64,000 nt of DNA from Acidobacteria bacterium SCN 69-37 (lineage in GTDB: Bacteria; Acidobacteriota; Vicinamibacteria; Vicinamibacterales; SCN-69-37). Below are positions 19,783 to 29,634 of the stretch, in pieces (positions within the stretch are counted from its first letter, which is position 1; every line of letters starts with the position of its first letter). The notes beneath the pieces are model-generated. The model did not search any database. It saw only the letters and a program-made list of their open reading frames with translations, and was not told the DNA's origin. Both the position numbers and the translations under genes were made by a program. The stretch is from assembly GCA_001724025.1 (NCBI GenBank), contig MEDJ01000009.1, forward strand, positions 489,302 to 553,301, in the 5' to 3' direction.

Positions 19783-20732
19783 CAGTCGGTCAGCCCCCGC
19801 TCGTCGTGACGCCCGGCCGGGAACATGCCGGCGGCCGGCTCGGTCGACGACAAATCGCGCCAGCGCCTGTGCATCCACAGCCAGAGGTGCGGGTACCGCC
19901 GCACGTACATCTCGAGCACGTCGGTGCAGCGCTGCGTCAGTTCGAGCACCGGATCGTCGACGGTGGCCGGCGGCACGTCGACAGCGGGCTCGTAGACGAG
20001 CCGGCAGCGGCCATCGGGCAGCGGAATGGCGAACGCCGGCACGAGCCGCGCGCCGGTGCGCAGCGCGAGCGTGGCCAGCGCCGAGGTCGTGGCCGCGGGC
20101 CGGCCGAAGAAGTCGACGGGCACGGCATCGGCGCCCTGGATGTGCTGATCGATGAGGATGGCCACGCACTCGTTCGCGTTGAGCGCGCGCAGCACGCGAC
20201 GCAGCGCTCCCTGTCGATAGATGACGTGATTGCCCGTCGCCCGCCGCATCCGCTCGAGCAGATCGTGCAGGAGCGGATTGTCGAGCGGCCGCGCGAGCAC
20301 GGACATGGGCGCCAGCGTCAGGGCATGCGTCAGGCCGTGCAGTTCCCAGTAGCCGAAATGCCCGGAGAACACGATCGCGCCGTGCCCGGCCGCGAGCGCC
20401 GATCGGATGTGATCGGCTCCCTCGACCTCGACCGCGTCGAGCAGGCGCGCGGGCGTGAACGTGCTCACGCGCAGCAGCGTGACGAGCGACTGGCCGAAGT
20501 GCACGAACGTCTGCCGCGCAATCGTGCGGCACTCGGCCTCCGATCGGAGCGGAAACGCCGCGCGCAACTGCGCCACGGCCAGCCGACGATGCGCACCGTC
20601 GACGGCGTGGAACGTGAGCCCGATCGTGGTGCCGAGCGCGCGGGCCACGGGATACGGCACGTGGCCCACCACCCAGCGGACGGTCAGCACCATGACGTAT
20701 TCGAGCCGGTGGCGCAGCGACGGCCGCCTCAT
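19782..20732 (-). CDS. Lipid A lauroyl/myristoyl-type acyltransferase (LpxL family)
   Basis: 316 residues. It opens with a hydrophobic segment (LEYVMVLTVRWVVGHVPYPVARALG) and has the acyltransferase motif FSGHFGYWELHG (Hx4E) near residue 120, then LIDQHIQGADAVPVDFFGRPA and PHLWLWMHRRW near the end. These define the LpxL/HtrB family, which transfers a secondary acyl chain to Kdo-lipid A at the inner membrane. It is coupled to lpxK upstream (4-base overlap) and waaF downstream (1 base). The exact chain length cannot be inferred. Confidence 0.92.
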
Positions 20733-21676
20733 CGCCGCACCCCCGCCACGCGATCGAGCAGCCACGCACGGAAGGTGGACGCCGGTTCGACGGTGGCCAC
20801 CAGCGGGACGCACGCAACGGGCCACGGCAGCGGGCGCAGCGGCAGCAGCCGCACGGCGTCCTTCTCCGTCGTGACCACGATGCGATCGCCGGCCACGGCC
20901 CCGATCCGGGCAAGGTCGGCGGGCCGATACGCGTGGTGATCCGCAAAGCCGACGAGATCGGCCACGCGCCAGCCGTCGGCCTCGAGCGCGCGGGCGAACC
21001 GTTCCGGTCGCGCAATACCGGCCACCGCTACGACGGGCTCGTCGCGCGGCGGCAGCGGACGCGCGGCAGGACCGGCCTCGATCCACCACGCCGGCTCGAG
21101 CCGGCGGCGCAGCGTGAACACCGGGGTCGTGCGCCGATCGATCACGTCGTCGAGCCGAGACGTCACCGTTTCCGCGTCGGTCTCATCAGCCACGATGATG
21201 GCGTCGGCGTGCGCCAGCGCGGCGACAGGCGAGCGCAGGCGGCCGAACGGCACGCGGCGATCGTCGAGGTCGCCGGCCGACACCAGCACCAGGTCGATAT
21301 CGCGCGCCAGTGACCAGTGCTGGAACCCGTCGTCGAGCACGTGGACCGTGGCGTCGAGGGCGGTTTCGGCCACGGCCGCGGCCGTGGCGCGGACGTCGCA
21401 GACGAGCACGGCCGCGCCGCGCACGCGCCGCGCGAGCATCAGCGGTTCGTCCCCGCTCCGCGCGAGGTCTGCGCGCAGATGACGACCGTCGCTGACGACG
21501 ACCACACCATCCTCGGGACGCTGACGACGGTAGCCACGGCTGAGGATGGCGGGCCGCTCGCCGGCCTCGACGAGCAGGGTCGACACGTGCGCCACCGTGG
21601 GCGTCTTGCCGCGACCGCCCATGGCCAGGTTGCCGACGCTGATGACGGGGCGCACGGGCTGAAACGCCGGGGACAT
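20729..21676 (-). CDS. lpxK: Tetraacyldisaccharide 4'-kinase with short N-terminus
   Basis: 315 residues from ATG 21676. The P-loop region VISVGNLAMGGRGKTPTVAH begins at residue 11, and ILSRGYRR, GDEPLMLARR, VLDDGFQHWSLARDIDLVLV and VVTTEKDAVRL follow as in LpxK. Typical LpxK has about 40 to 50 residues before the P-loop, including a membrane helix; here they are missing, and the frame upstream overlaps the waaA end without a hydrophobic helix. It would phosphorylate the lipid A disaccharide at the 4' position. The short start may be natural or a rearranged N-terminus. Confidence 0.88.
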   Translation of the reverse strand: MSPAFQPVRPVISVGNLAMGGRGKTPTVAHVSTLLVEAGERPAILSRGYRRQRPEDGVVVVSDGRHLRADLARSGDEPLMLARRVRGAAVLVCDVRATAAAVAETALDATVHVLDDGFQHWSLARDIDLVLVSAGDLDDRRVPFGRLRSPVAALAHADAIIVADETDAETVTSRLDDVIDRRTTPVFTLRRRLEPAWWIEAGPAARPLPPRDEPVVAVAGIARPERFARALEADGWRVADLVGFADHHAYRPADLARIGAVAGDRIVVTTEKDAVRLLPLRPLPWPVACVPLVATVEPASTFRAWLLDRVAGVRR

Positions 21677-23010
21677 CACGCGCGCCTGAAGGGACGAACC
21701 ACGCCGCGGCGGCCGGGCGGGGGCAGCACGCGCGCGATGGCCTCGAGCGTGCGCGCGCACGCGCCGCGGTTCTCGTCGATGAGGGCACGGGCCGCGGCGC
21801 CAATCCGCGCGCGTTCGACGCCGTCGCCGAACAGCCGCACGATGACCGCCGGCAGTTGTTCGGGCCCGCGCACCTGGATGGCCGCCTGCCGGTCGACGAA
21901 CTCCGCCGCGATCTCCGCGAAGTTGTCCATGTGCGGACCGAAGACGATCGGCTTGCCGTGCACGGCCGGCTCGAGGATGTTGTGTCCGCCCTGCGCCACC
22001 AGGCTGCCGCCCACGAACACCACGGTGGCCAGTTGCAGCAGGTGCGCCAGTTCCCCGATCGTGTCGAGGATGACCACGTCGGCACGCGGCTCGGCATCGA
22101 CGGCCAGATCGGTGCGCCGCACCACGCGCAGCCCCTCGGCCCGCGAAAGCGCCGCGGCTTCGGGAAAGCGCTCGGGCTTGCGCGGCGCCATGATCAGCAG
22201 GGCGTCGGGCTGCTGGCGCCGCAGCGCGGCGAAGGCGGCCAGCACGGGGGCCTCTTCCCCCTTCAGCGTGCTTGCCGCGATGAACACAGGGCGCTGGGCC
22301 GGCACGCGGAAGTAGCGCAGGACCCGGCCGGCGCCGCGGTCGGCCGGCAGCGCTGGTTCGAGCGCATCGAACTTCAGGTTGCCGGTGACGACGACGCGGT
22401 CGGCCGGGGCACCGATCTGGACGATCCGGCGCGCCGATTCATCCCCTTGCATGCAGAACCGATCGACACCGGCCAGGACTCCGCGGAAGAAGCTGCGGAC
22501 CAGGCGATAGCGCGGATACGAGCGTGCGGAGATCCGGCCGTTGACGAGCACCGTCTTCACGCCCGTGCGTGCGCAGGCTCGCAGCAGGTTCGGCCAGAGC
22601 TCGGTTTCGACCATGATGAACAGCTTCGGCCTGACGATCCGCAGGGTCCGGGCAATCACGAACGGCAGATCGAACGGGAAGAAGAAGAGGCCGTCGACGT
22701 CCTGGAGCCGTCCCCGCGCCACCTGCCGACCGGTCATCGTCGTGGTCGAGAGAAAGAGACGAAGGTCCGGGTACCGCTCGCGCAGGCCGTCGATGAGGGT
22801 GCGGGCGGCGAGGGTCTCCCCCACCGAGACCGCGTGAATCCAGATTGACGGGTCGCCGTCCAGGTTGAGGCTCACGGGCAGCCGGCCCATGCGCTCGGCC
22901 AGGCTGCCGACATATTTGCGATACCGGAGCGCCTGGTACACGAACCACGGCGACAGGGCCACGGCGACGGCCAGCATGACCAGCGTGTACAGCAGGTGCA
23001 CGACGCTCAT
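21676..23010 (-). CDS. waaA: 3-deoxy-D-manno-octulosonic acid transferase
   Basis: 444 residues from ATG 23010, first gene of the lipopolysaccharide operon. An N-terminal membrane anchor (VVHLLYTLVMLAVAVAL) is followed by WIHAVSVGETLAA, STTTMTGRQVA, FFFPFDLPFV, VETELWPNLL, VVTGNLKFD, and the donor-site GGSLVAQGGHNILEPAVHGKPIVFGPHMDNF. All are standard KdtA/WaaA motifs. It transfers Kdo from CMP-Kdo to lipid IVA at the inner membrane. It diverges from gapA with about 120 bases between, which must hold both promoters. Confidence 0.94.
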   Translation of the reverse strand: MSVVHLLYTLVMLAVAVALSPWFVYQALRYRKYVGSLAERMGRLPVSLNLDGDPSIWIHAVSVGETLAARTLIDGLRERYPDLRLFLSTTTMTGRQVARGRLQDVDGLFFFPFDLPFVIARTLRIVRPKLFIMVETELWPNLLRACARTGVKTVLVNGRISARSYPRYRLVRSFFRGVLAGVDRFCMQGDESARRIVQIGAPADRVVVTGNLKFDALEPALPADRGAGRVLRYFRVPAQRPVFIAASTLKGEEAPVLAAFAALRRQQPDALLIMAPRKPERFPEAAALSRAEGLRVVRRTDLAVDAEPRADVVILDTIGELAHLLQLATVVFVGGSLVAQGGHNILEPAVHGKPIVFGPHMDNFAEIAAEFVDRQAAIQVRGPEQLPAVIVRLFGDGVERARIGAAARALIDENRGACARTLEAIARVLPPPGRRGVVRPFRRA

Positions 23011-23045
23011 GATAACCGCGGGCGCGCCCGGTCCCCCGGCCGTGA

Positions 23046-24140
<1,095 letters not shown>

Positions 24141-24143
24141 TCC

Positions 24144-25328
24144 GTGGCCACACGCACCATCCGCGACCTGGCGCTCAAGGGGCGCCGCGTGTTCATCCGC
24201 GTCGACTTCAACGTTCCGATCGAGGACGGGATCGTCGGTGACGACACGCGCGTGCGGGGGGCTCTGCCGACGATCCGGTACGCGCTCGAACAGGGCGCGA
24301 CCGTGATCCTCGCGTCGCACCTCGGCCGGCCCAAGGGGCAGGTCACCCCGAAGTACTCGCTGAAGCCGGTGGCGGCGCACCTGGCGGGCCTGCTCGGCAG
24401 GCCCGTCGCGTTCGCGCCCGACTGCGTGGGCGGTGCCGCGGCCGAGGTGATTGCCGCCCACCCGGGCGGCGTCATCCTGCTCGAGAACCTGCGGTTCCAC
24501 GCCGGCGAAGAGCAGAACGACCCGGCGTTTGCCGCGCAGCTGGCCGCGCTGGCCGACGTCTACGTCAACGACGCGTTCGGATCGGCCCACCGCGCGCATG
24601 CCTCGACCGAGGGCATCGTGCACCACGTGGCCGAATCGGCGGCCGGCCTGCTGATGGCGGCCGAGGTCGAGTATCTCGGCAAGGCCCTCGGGTCGCCGGA
24701 CCGGCCCTTCGTGGCCATCCTCGGCGGCGCCAAGGTTTCCGACAAGCTCGAGGTCATCGAGAACCTGCTCGGCAAGGTCGACGCGCTGATCATCGGCGGG
24801 GCGATGGCCTACACGTTCCTGAAGGCCAAGGGCCTGCCGGTCGGCAAGTCCCTCGTCGAAGAGGCGCTGATCGACACGGCGCGCGATCTGGAGGCCCGGG
24901 CGCAGGCGCGGGGCATCACGTTCGAGCTGCCTGTCGATCACGTGGTGGCCGCGCAGTTTGCGGCCGATGCGCCGCACGAGACGATCGACGTGACCGATGC
25001 GGCGATCGGCGATCGGATGGGGCTCGACATCGGCCCGAAGACGATTGCGCGCTACCGCGCGGTCATTGCCGGCGCGAAGACGGTGGTCTGGAACGGCCCG
25101 ATGGGTGTGTTCGAGATGCCGGCGTTCGCGAAGGGCACGATGGGCGTGGCCGAGGCGGTGGCGGCCGTGCAGGGCACGACGATCATCGGCGGCGGCGACT
25201 CGGTGGCGGCCGTGGCCCAGGCCGGTGTGGCCGATCGCATGACCCACATCTCCACGGGCGGCGGCGCCTCGCTCGAATTCCTCGGCGGCCAGACGCTACC
25301 GGGTGTGGCCGCGCTGGAGAAGAACTGA
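24144..25328 (+). CDS. pgk: Phosphoglycerate kinase
   Basis: 394 residues from GTG 24144, directly after the gap stop. [11 protein letters not shown] substrate site, [54 protein letters not shown] and GGGDSVAAV are in the usual order. It makes ATP from 1,3-bisphosphoglycerate. The GTG start and tight spacing suggest translation coupled to gap. An AT-rich inverted repeat separates it from tpiA. Confidence 0.97.
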   Translation: MATRTIRDLALKGRRVFIRVDFNVPIEDGIVGDDTRVRGALPTIRYALEQGATVILASHLGRPKGQVTPKYSLKPVAAHLAGLLGRPVAFAPDCVGGAAAEVIAAHPGGVILLENLRFHAGEEQNDPAFAAQLAALADVYVNDAFGSAHRAHASTEGIVHHVAESAAGLLMAAEVEYLGKALGSPDRPFVAILGGAKVSDKLEVIENLLGKVDALIIGGAMAYTFLKAKGLPVGKSLVEEALIDTARDLEARAQARGITFELPVDHVVAAQFAADAPHETIDVTDAAIGDRMGLDIGPKTIARYRAVIAGAKTVVWNGPMGVFEMPAFAKGTMGVAEAVAAVQGTTIIGGGDSVAAVAQAGVADRMTHISTGGGASLEFLGGQTLPGVAALEKN

Positions 25329-25343
25329 CGCGGCCAACAAACA

Positions 25344-25475
25344 AGTTAGAAGTCAGAAGTACGAAGTAAGAATTCGGAAAACTGAGAAGTTCGAAGTGAG
25401 AAGCTCGAACTTCCAAGTTCCAACTTCTCACTTTCCGGCACTTCTTACTTCGAACTTCTCACTTCTGACTTTGAC
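25344..25475. repeat. Long AT-rich inverted repeat (GAAGTTCGAAGT family)
   Basis: The 160-base pgk-tpiA gap is much richer in A+T than the genes on either side. Its left part repeats AGAAGT, CGAAGT and GTAAGAA words; its right part carries the reverse complements (TTCTTACTTCGAACTTCTCA). The whole can fold into one long imperfect hairpin. It may attenuate or stabilise the tpiA part of the transcript. Confidence 0.65.
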
Positions 25476-25488
25476 CACGGATGCACCC

Positions 25489-26256
25489 ATGAGAGTTCCT
25501 GCTATCGCAGCCAACTGGAAGATGTTCAAGACGACGCACGAGGCGCTGGCGTACGTGCGTGAGCTCGGGTCGCTGGTCAAGGACGTCAGCGGCGTCGAGA
25601 TCATCATCGCCCCGCCGTTTACGGCGCTGGCCACGGCGGCCGAGGCGGCACGCAACACGGCCGTCGGGATTGCGGGCCAGAACATGTCGGCCGAGAAGGA
25701 AGGCGCGTTCACCGGCGAAATCAGCGCGGCCATGCTGAAGGACGCTGGGGCGACCTACGTCATCCTCGGACACTCCGAACGCCGGAAGCTCTACGGCGAA
25801 ACCGATGCGTCGATCAACCGCAAGGTCCACGCCGCGCTGGCGGCCGAGCTGATCCCGATCGTGTGCGTGGGCGAGACGCTCGAGGAGCGGGAAGGCGGCC
25901 AGATGGCCACGGTCCTCGATCGCCAGATCAAGGACGGCCTCGACGGACTCACGGGCGACCAGGTCGGCGGGCTGATCATCGCCTACGAGCCGGTCTGGGC
26001 CATCGGCACGGGCCGCAACGCCACGCCCGAGCAGGCCGACGAGGCGCACAGGCACATCCGCACGCGCCTGCGGCAGTGGTTCGGGGCCGCGGCGGCCGAT
26101 GCGTGCCGCATCCAGTACGGCGGGTCGGTCAAGCCCGACAACATCACCGGCCTCATCGCGCTGCCGGACGTCGACGGGGCGCTGGTTGGCGGCGCCGGAC
26201 TCCAGGTGACCAGCTTCTTCGAGATCATCAGGGGCGCAGCCTCGGCCGCCCGCTGA
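25489..26256 (+). CDS. tpiA: Triosephosphate isomerase
   Basis: 255 residues from ATG 25489; the frame upstream passes through the inverted repeat and is not coding. Catalytic Lys in AANWKM, His in ILGHSERR, Glu in AYEPVWAIGTG, and the phosphate loop IQYGGSVKPDN with GALVGGAGL are present. It interconverts dihydroxyacetone phosphate and glyceraldehyde 3-phosphate. It forms one glycolytic cluster with gap and pgk. Confidence 0.97.
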   Translation: MRVPAIAANWKMFKTTHEALAYVRELGSLVKDVSGVEIIIAPPFTALATAAEAARNTAVGIAGQNMSAEKEGAFTGEISAAMLKDAGATYVILGHSERRKLYGETDASINRKVHAALAAELIPIVCVGETLEEREGGQMATVLDRQIKDGLDGLTGDQVGGLIIAYEPVWAIGTGRNATPEQADEAHRHIRTRLRQWFGAAAADACRIQYGGSVKPDNITGLIALPDVDGALVGGAGLQVTSFFEIIRGAASAAR

Positions 26257-26330
26257 ACCGTCCCCCCGGAACACGCCGCGCGGCGCCCGTCAGCCAGCGA
26301 AAACGCTCGCGCTGGTGCGGCGGCGCGCGG

Positions 26331-26336
26331 TATACT
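26331..26336 (+). promoter_or_regulatory. -10 promoter box for secG
   Basis: TATACT lies 8 bases before the secG ATG at 26345. Transcription would start within a base or two of the start codon, giving a near-leaderless mRNA. Confidence 0.4.
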
Positions 26337-26344
26337 GTGCCGCT

Positions 26345-26758
26345 ATGCTCTACTACGTGATGTTGACCGTCTACGTGATCGTCTGCAGCCTGCTGCTGGT
26401 CGTGGTGTTGCTCCAGCAGGGCAAGGGCGGCGACATGGCGGCGGCATTCGGCGGGTCCAGCAGCCAGACGGCCTTCGGGGCCCGCTCGGGCGCGACGGTT
26501 CTCACGCGCGCGACCACGGTCTTGGGGACGGTCTTCGTGCTCGGCGCCTTCGTCCTGTCGTTGATGGGGCGGTCGGCCGGCGGATCGGTCGTGTCTGGTG
26601 TCGGCGGTCCGGCTCCGGCGCAGCAGGCGGCTCCGGCCCTGCCAACGCTGCCCGTCACGCCGGCTCCCGAAACAGGCGCCCCGGCCACCGACGACGCGGC
26701 TCCGGCCCCGGCCGAGACGACGCCGGCACCGGCGGAGGGACAGACGCCGCAGCAGTAG
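26345..26758 (+). CDS. secG: Preprotein translocase subunit SecG
   Basis: 137 residues. Two membrane helices (YYVMLTVYVIVCSLLLVVVLLQ and a second near residues 60 to 78) flank the conserved loop QQGKGGDMAAAFGGSSSQTAFGARSG. The last 50 or so residues are a proline/alanine-rich tail with no clear fold, longer than in E. coli SecG. It is a helper subunit of the SecYEG channel. secG just upstream of a leucine tRNA is a common bacterial arrangement. Confidence 0.95.
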   Translation: MLYYVMLTVYVIVCSLLLVVVLLQQGKGGDMAAAFGGSSSQTAFGARSGATVLTRATTVLGTVFVLGAFVLSLMGRSAGGSVVSGVGGPAPAQQAAPALPTLPVTPAPETGAPATDDAAPAPAETTPAPAEGQTPQQ

Positions 26759-26782
26759 GGTAAGATTTCACGGCTAGGCCAC

Positions 26783-26869
26783 GCGGAAGTGGCGGAATTG
26801 GCAGACGCACCAGCTTGAGGGGCTGGCGGTAGCAATACCGTGGGGGTTCGAGTCCCCCCTTCCGCACCA
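26783..26869 (+). tRNA. tRNA-Leu (GAG)
   Basis: 87 nt including an encoded CCA. Acceptor arms GCGGAAG and CTTCCGC pair, the anticodon arm is CCAGC/GCTGG with loop TTGAGGG (anticodon GAG), a long variable arm (GGCGGTAGCAATACCG region) marks a class II tRNA, and the T-arm is GGGGG TTCGAGT CCCCC. The gene content changes to mobile-element type directly after its 3' end, so it may be the integration target of the left boundary. Confidence 0.97.
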
Positions 26870-26899
26870 CCTTTATAATCTGCAAGTTACAAGGTAAAA

Positions 26900-26921
26900 G
26901 GCCTCCCCCAAAAGGGAGGCC
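26900..26921 (+). terminator. Hairpin after tRNA-Leu
   Basis: Arms GGCCTCCC and GGGAGGCC surround a CCAAAA loop. It sits 31 bases after the CCA and likely ends the secG/tRNA-Leu transcript, although no long T run follows. Confidence 0.55.
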
Positions 26922-26995
26922 CTTCTGGTCATGTGGTCAACGAAGTGGTCAACATGACCAGCGCACACGACTTACCGTTGCGAGACGAGGCTTAG

Positions 26996-27343
26996 ATGCG
27001 CCCCAAAATCATGCTCGCGGGCGAGTTTTCCGCTGTTCAGGACGAGAACTGGGGCGTCGTCCGCCTGCATGGCGATGCTGTCCCGTCGTTCCTGCGACGG
27101 ATGCCGCGCGGCCTCGCGTCTTTCACCGTGGCCAGCGGCCAGCACACCCATGAGTCTGCCGCCCGCCTCGGCGGCCTCGACGTCTACCGGCACGCACCGG
27201 ACGACCCCGTTCCCTACAACAAGGACCACTACGACGTGTTCTTCGGTTCGGACGGCTGCCTGCGTGTCCAGGGCCCGGTCAAGGACGCGGACCATTGGAC
27301 GTCAACGGCGCCGGCCTGGAAGGTTTGCGTCGGAGACGAGTAG
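26996..27343 (+). CDS. Hypothetical protein
   Basis: 115 residues from ATG 26996, the first frame inside the element. It has no signal peptide, membrane segment or motif that I recognise; short beta-like stretches (NWGVVRLHGDAV, YDVFFGSDGCLRVQGPV) alternate with loops. It is convergent with the next gene, the stop codons being adjacent. No clear Shine-Dalgarno site precedes the ATG, so translation is likely but unproven. Confidence 0.45.
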   Translation: MRPKIMLAGEFSAVQDENWGVVRLHGDAVPSFLRRMPRGLASFTVASGQHTHESAARLGGLDVYRHAPDDPVPYNKDHYDVFFGSDGCLRVQGPVKDADHWTSTAPAWKVCVGDE

Positions 27344-28537
27344 CTACTCGTCGGGCTCGGCTGGCCGGGTCCTGAACGCGCCGGAGACGACGGGGTCGAT
27401 CCGATCGGCTTGCGCGAGCGCCCACCCTGCCCACGACTCCAGCTCTTCCGGCGCCATCGGCTCGGCCGATGTGGCGTTCAGGTTCCGCACGCTGTCGACA
27501 TAGGCGCGGATCTGCTGCGCCCGGTGCAGGGCATCGGCCTGGGCCAGCAGGTGATCGACGCGCGCCTTCTCCGCCTTCGCGATACGCTCGCGGCGGCGGC
27601 GCTCCTCCTCGGCCTTACGCTTGCGCTCGGCCTCTTCGAGATCCGCCTTGCGCTTGATGCGCCACTCGTGGGCGTGCTGCGCGCCGTCGCGCACGGCCTG
27701 TTCGCCGAAGACGACGATCTCGGTCGCGATCTCGCGCAGCCTGCGTTCCAGGGGCTTGCCCTGCTCGTCTTCCCACGAGGGCCCGAGCTTCTCGCCGGAC
27801 CAGCGGTGCGCGATGCCAAGGCGCATCCTGTCCTTGGGGCCGCGGGCCATGAAGCCGTAGCCCTGCCGCTCGCGCTCGATCTGCTTCGCGGCCGTCATCG
27901 AGTCCAGCACGAGCGGCACGCCCGTGGTCCCGACGGTGACGGAGAGGTCCCGGCCGTACTTGTCGCCGATATGCGGCGACATCCCGCAGCGTGTCAGACA
28001 GACGAACAGGGCGTTGAGGATTCTGAGGCGGCGCACCTCGAACGGTCCGTCGAAGAGCGGCGCGTTCCATGACGAGGGATATGGATCGGCGCGCTGCTTG
28101 CGCGCGCGTTCCTCGTCGGCGGTCAGCAGCTTCTGGATCTGCGAGTGCCAGCCGTGGGTGTCGCGCAGCGGCAGCGGCGCCTTGGCGATGAGCCTGGCCG
28201 CCTGCGCCCGCACGGCCTCCATGGCAGGGGTGAACACCGGGGGCGGCGGGATCGGCGTGCTCAGGATCTCGGCGTCCTCCGAGTCGTTCCGATACCAGTC
28301 ACGCCCGATATGGACGAAGTCTGTCTGGCCCAGGGCGCGCGGCGGCAGAGCAACCGGGGAGACCGGCTTGCCTGCCTGCTTCTTGGCCCAGTAGCCGCGC
28401 GCAGGCACCGGAATATTGGCGGCTATGCAGATCTTGGCGAGGCCGCGGTCGGACAGGGAGAGCTTCTTCGCAAGCGACTGGATGGGCTCGGACCAGGCAA
28501 GGTCATACAGGGACTGGCGCGTGAAGGTGTGGGACAT
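27344..28537 (-). CDS. Hypothetical protein with N-terminal HTH-like region and charged coiled coil
   Basis: 397 residues from ATG 28537. Residues of about 5 to 50 (LYDLAWSEPIQSLAKKLSLS ... LAKICIAANIPVPARGYWAKK) form a helix-turn-helix-like segment seen in widespread hypothetical proteins of proteobacterial genomes and mobile elements. A strongly charged coiled coil (KRKADLEEAERKRKAEEERRRRER) lies near residues 300 to 340. Probable DNA binding is inferred from the N-terminus. It lies between the element's left edge and mobC. No function is known to me. Confidence 0.7.
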   Translation of the reverse strand: MSHTFTRQSLYDLAWSEPIQSLAKKLSLSDRGLAKICIAANIPVPARGYWAKKQAGKPVSPVALPPRALGQTDFVHIGRDWYRNDSEDAEILSTPIPPPPVFTPAMEAVRAQAARLIAKAPLPLRDTHGWHSQIQKLLTADEERARKQRADPYPSSWNAPLFDGPFEVRRLRILNALFVCLTRCGMSPHIGDKYGRDLSVTVGTTGVPLVLDSMTAAKQIERERQGYGFMARGPKDRMRLGIAHRWSGEKLGPSWEDEQGKPLERRLREIATEIVVFGEQAVRDGAQHAHEWRIKRKADLEEAERKRKAEEERRRRERIAKAEKARVDHLLAQADALHRAQQIRAYVDSVRNLNATSAEPMAPEELESWAGWALAQADRIDPVVSGAFRTRPAEPDE

Positions 28538-28617
28538 CGAGTCATGATGCCTCGGGGCGTAGCGACGCATGGATTGCCGGCGGGCTAATGGATCAGACCG
28601 TCGCCGGATGCGGGTTG

Positions 28618-29019
28618 TCAGTCGTCGTCGGCTTCGTCGCCCTCGTAGCTGTCCTCGGGATCGTCGGGTTCCTGCCCCAGCGCCTTGAGGCACGCGATCC
28701 TGAGCTCGGCCAGGTCGCGCAGCGCCATGTCGATTTCCTCGCTGCGGAACTTGCCCAGGTGGGCGTAGTGCGTGAGCTGGTTGATGTTCGAGCCGATCTT
28801 GCCCAGCTGGGCCAGCAGCCGGGCGGCGGCTTCGACTTCGACGGTCGGGCGTCGAGCCGCGCGCGGGGGCTCGATGTTGAGCAGGGCGTGGCGGATCAGG
28901 GCGCCCAGCGAGAGACCGGTACGCGCCATCATCGCCTGGATGACGGCATCCTCATCGTCGTTTAGCCGCACCTTACGGACGACATTGCGCTGCCGGGTCT
29001 CGCTGCCGCTGCGAGTCAT
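28618..29019 (-). CDS. mobC: MobC-like relaxosome accessory protein
   Basis: 133 residues. An N-terminal ribbon-helix-helix-like region (VVRKVRLNDDEDAVIQAMMARTG) is followed by the MobC core AARLLAQLGKIGSNINQLTHYAH and an acidic tail (DDPEDSYEGDEADDD). MobC proteins bind oriT and help the relaxase melt it. The gene points away from the 615-base gap that contains the candidate oriT, the usual layout. The relaxase itself is 6 kb away on the same strand. Confidence 0.85.
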   Translation of the reverse strand: MTRSGSETRQRNVVRKVRLNDDEDAVIQAMMARTGLSLGALIRHALLNIEPPRAARRPTVEVEAAARLLAQLGKIGSNINQLTHYAHLGKFRSEEIDMALRDLAELRIACLKALGQEPDDPEDSYEGDEADDD

Positions 29020-29206
29020 GGGGGCTCCTGCTGATCGGACTGTTCAGTTCTCATGATAGCGGCAGGGGGTTAATAACCCGTTGATGCCACAGGGCAATTC
29101 GGACGCGGGCGGGGCGAGGCGGATCGTGGCGGACCAGATCGGGCCTCTGCGTTCGCCGCGTTTCCGCGCAAGGGCGGGCGTGGTCGTGCTCCGGGTCGAT
29201 GGGAAG

Positions 29207-29382
29207 TCCAGAAGGGAGAGCGCCGTCTCCCTTCTCGCGCCAAGCGCCGGCAACGCCAGGGTCAGGGAGTCTTGAGGGCGGAACGCCTTCAAGGCGATGG
29301 GGTGTCCAGAGGGGAGAGCGCCGTCTCCCCTCTCGCGAAAGCGCCGGCCGTGCCGGGGTCAGGGTCGACGGGCGGAACGCCC
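29207..29382. repeat. Duplicated two-hairpin unit with compensatory changes
   Basis: Two copies of an approximately 80-base unit (29,207-29,288 and 29,305-29,382) lie in the gap between mobC and the coupling protein. Hairpin 1 is AGAAGGGAGA/TCTCCCTTCT (29,210-29,235) in the first copy and AGAGGGGAGA/TCTCCCCTCT (29,308-29,333) in the second; the A-T to G-C change is matched on both arms. A second hairpin around GGCGGAACGCC follows in each copy. Confidence 0.8.
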
Positions 29383-29401
29383 TCGTCCGGGGGGATTCAA
29401 C

Positions 29402-29485
29402 GGGGGGCAGAAAGCCCCCCTTGGCAAGATGGGCGACCGGCAGGGAGCGGTTGCGCGGTGGCCACCGCGCACATCTTGCGAGCCG
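29402..29485. other. Candidate origin of transfer (oriT)
   Basis: After a GGGGGGC/GCCCCCC hairpin (29,402-29,420) comes a perfect 18-base palindrome GCGCGGTGGCCACCGCGC (29,453-29,470), followed one base later by CATCTTGC (29,472-29,479). The outer arms GCAAGATG (29,424-29,431) and CATCTTGC also form an inverted repeat. MOBP-type nic regions have an inverted repeat followed by a YATCCTG|Y-like core, which this matches with one difference. It lies between mobC and the coupling protein gene. The nick position is not shown by sequence alone. Confidence 0.5.
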
Positions 29486-29634
29486 TGAATTCCGGCGAAG
29501 GTCGCCTCCATTCCCGGCTCAGTGCGTGCGCCACCCACGCAGTAGCAGTTCGCGGTCGGCGCGCATATTATTTCTGCACTTTTTCAGAGACGACGTAGAC
29601 GGCTCGCGCATGGCGGGCACGAACAGGAGACGTC

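Noticed and set aside
24144-25247. Long minus-strand open frames across gap and pgk
   Set aside because: They are arginine/valine-rich shadows of highly conserved glycolytic genes and have no family motif.
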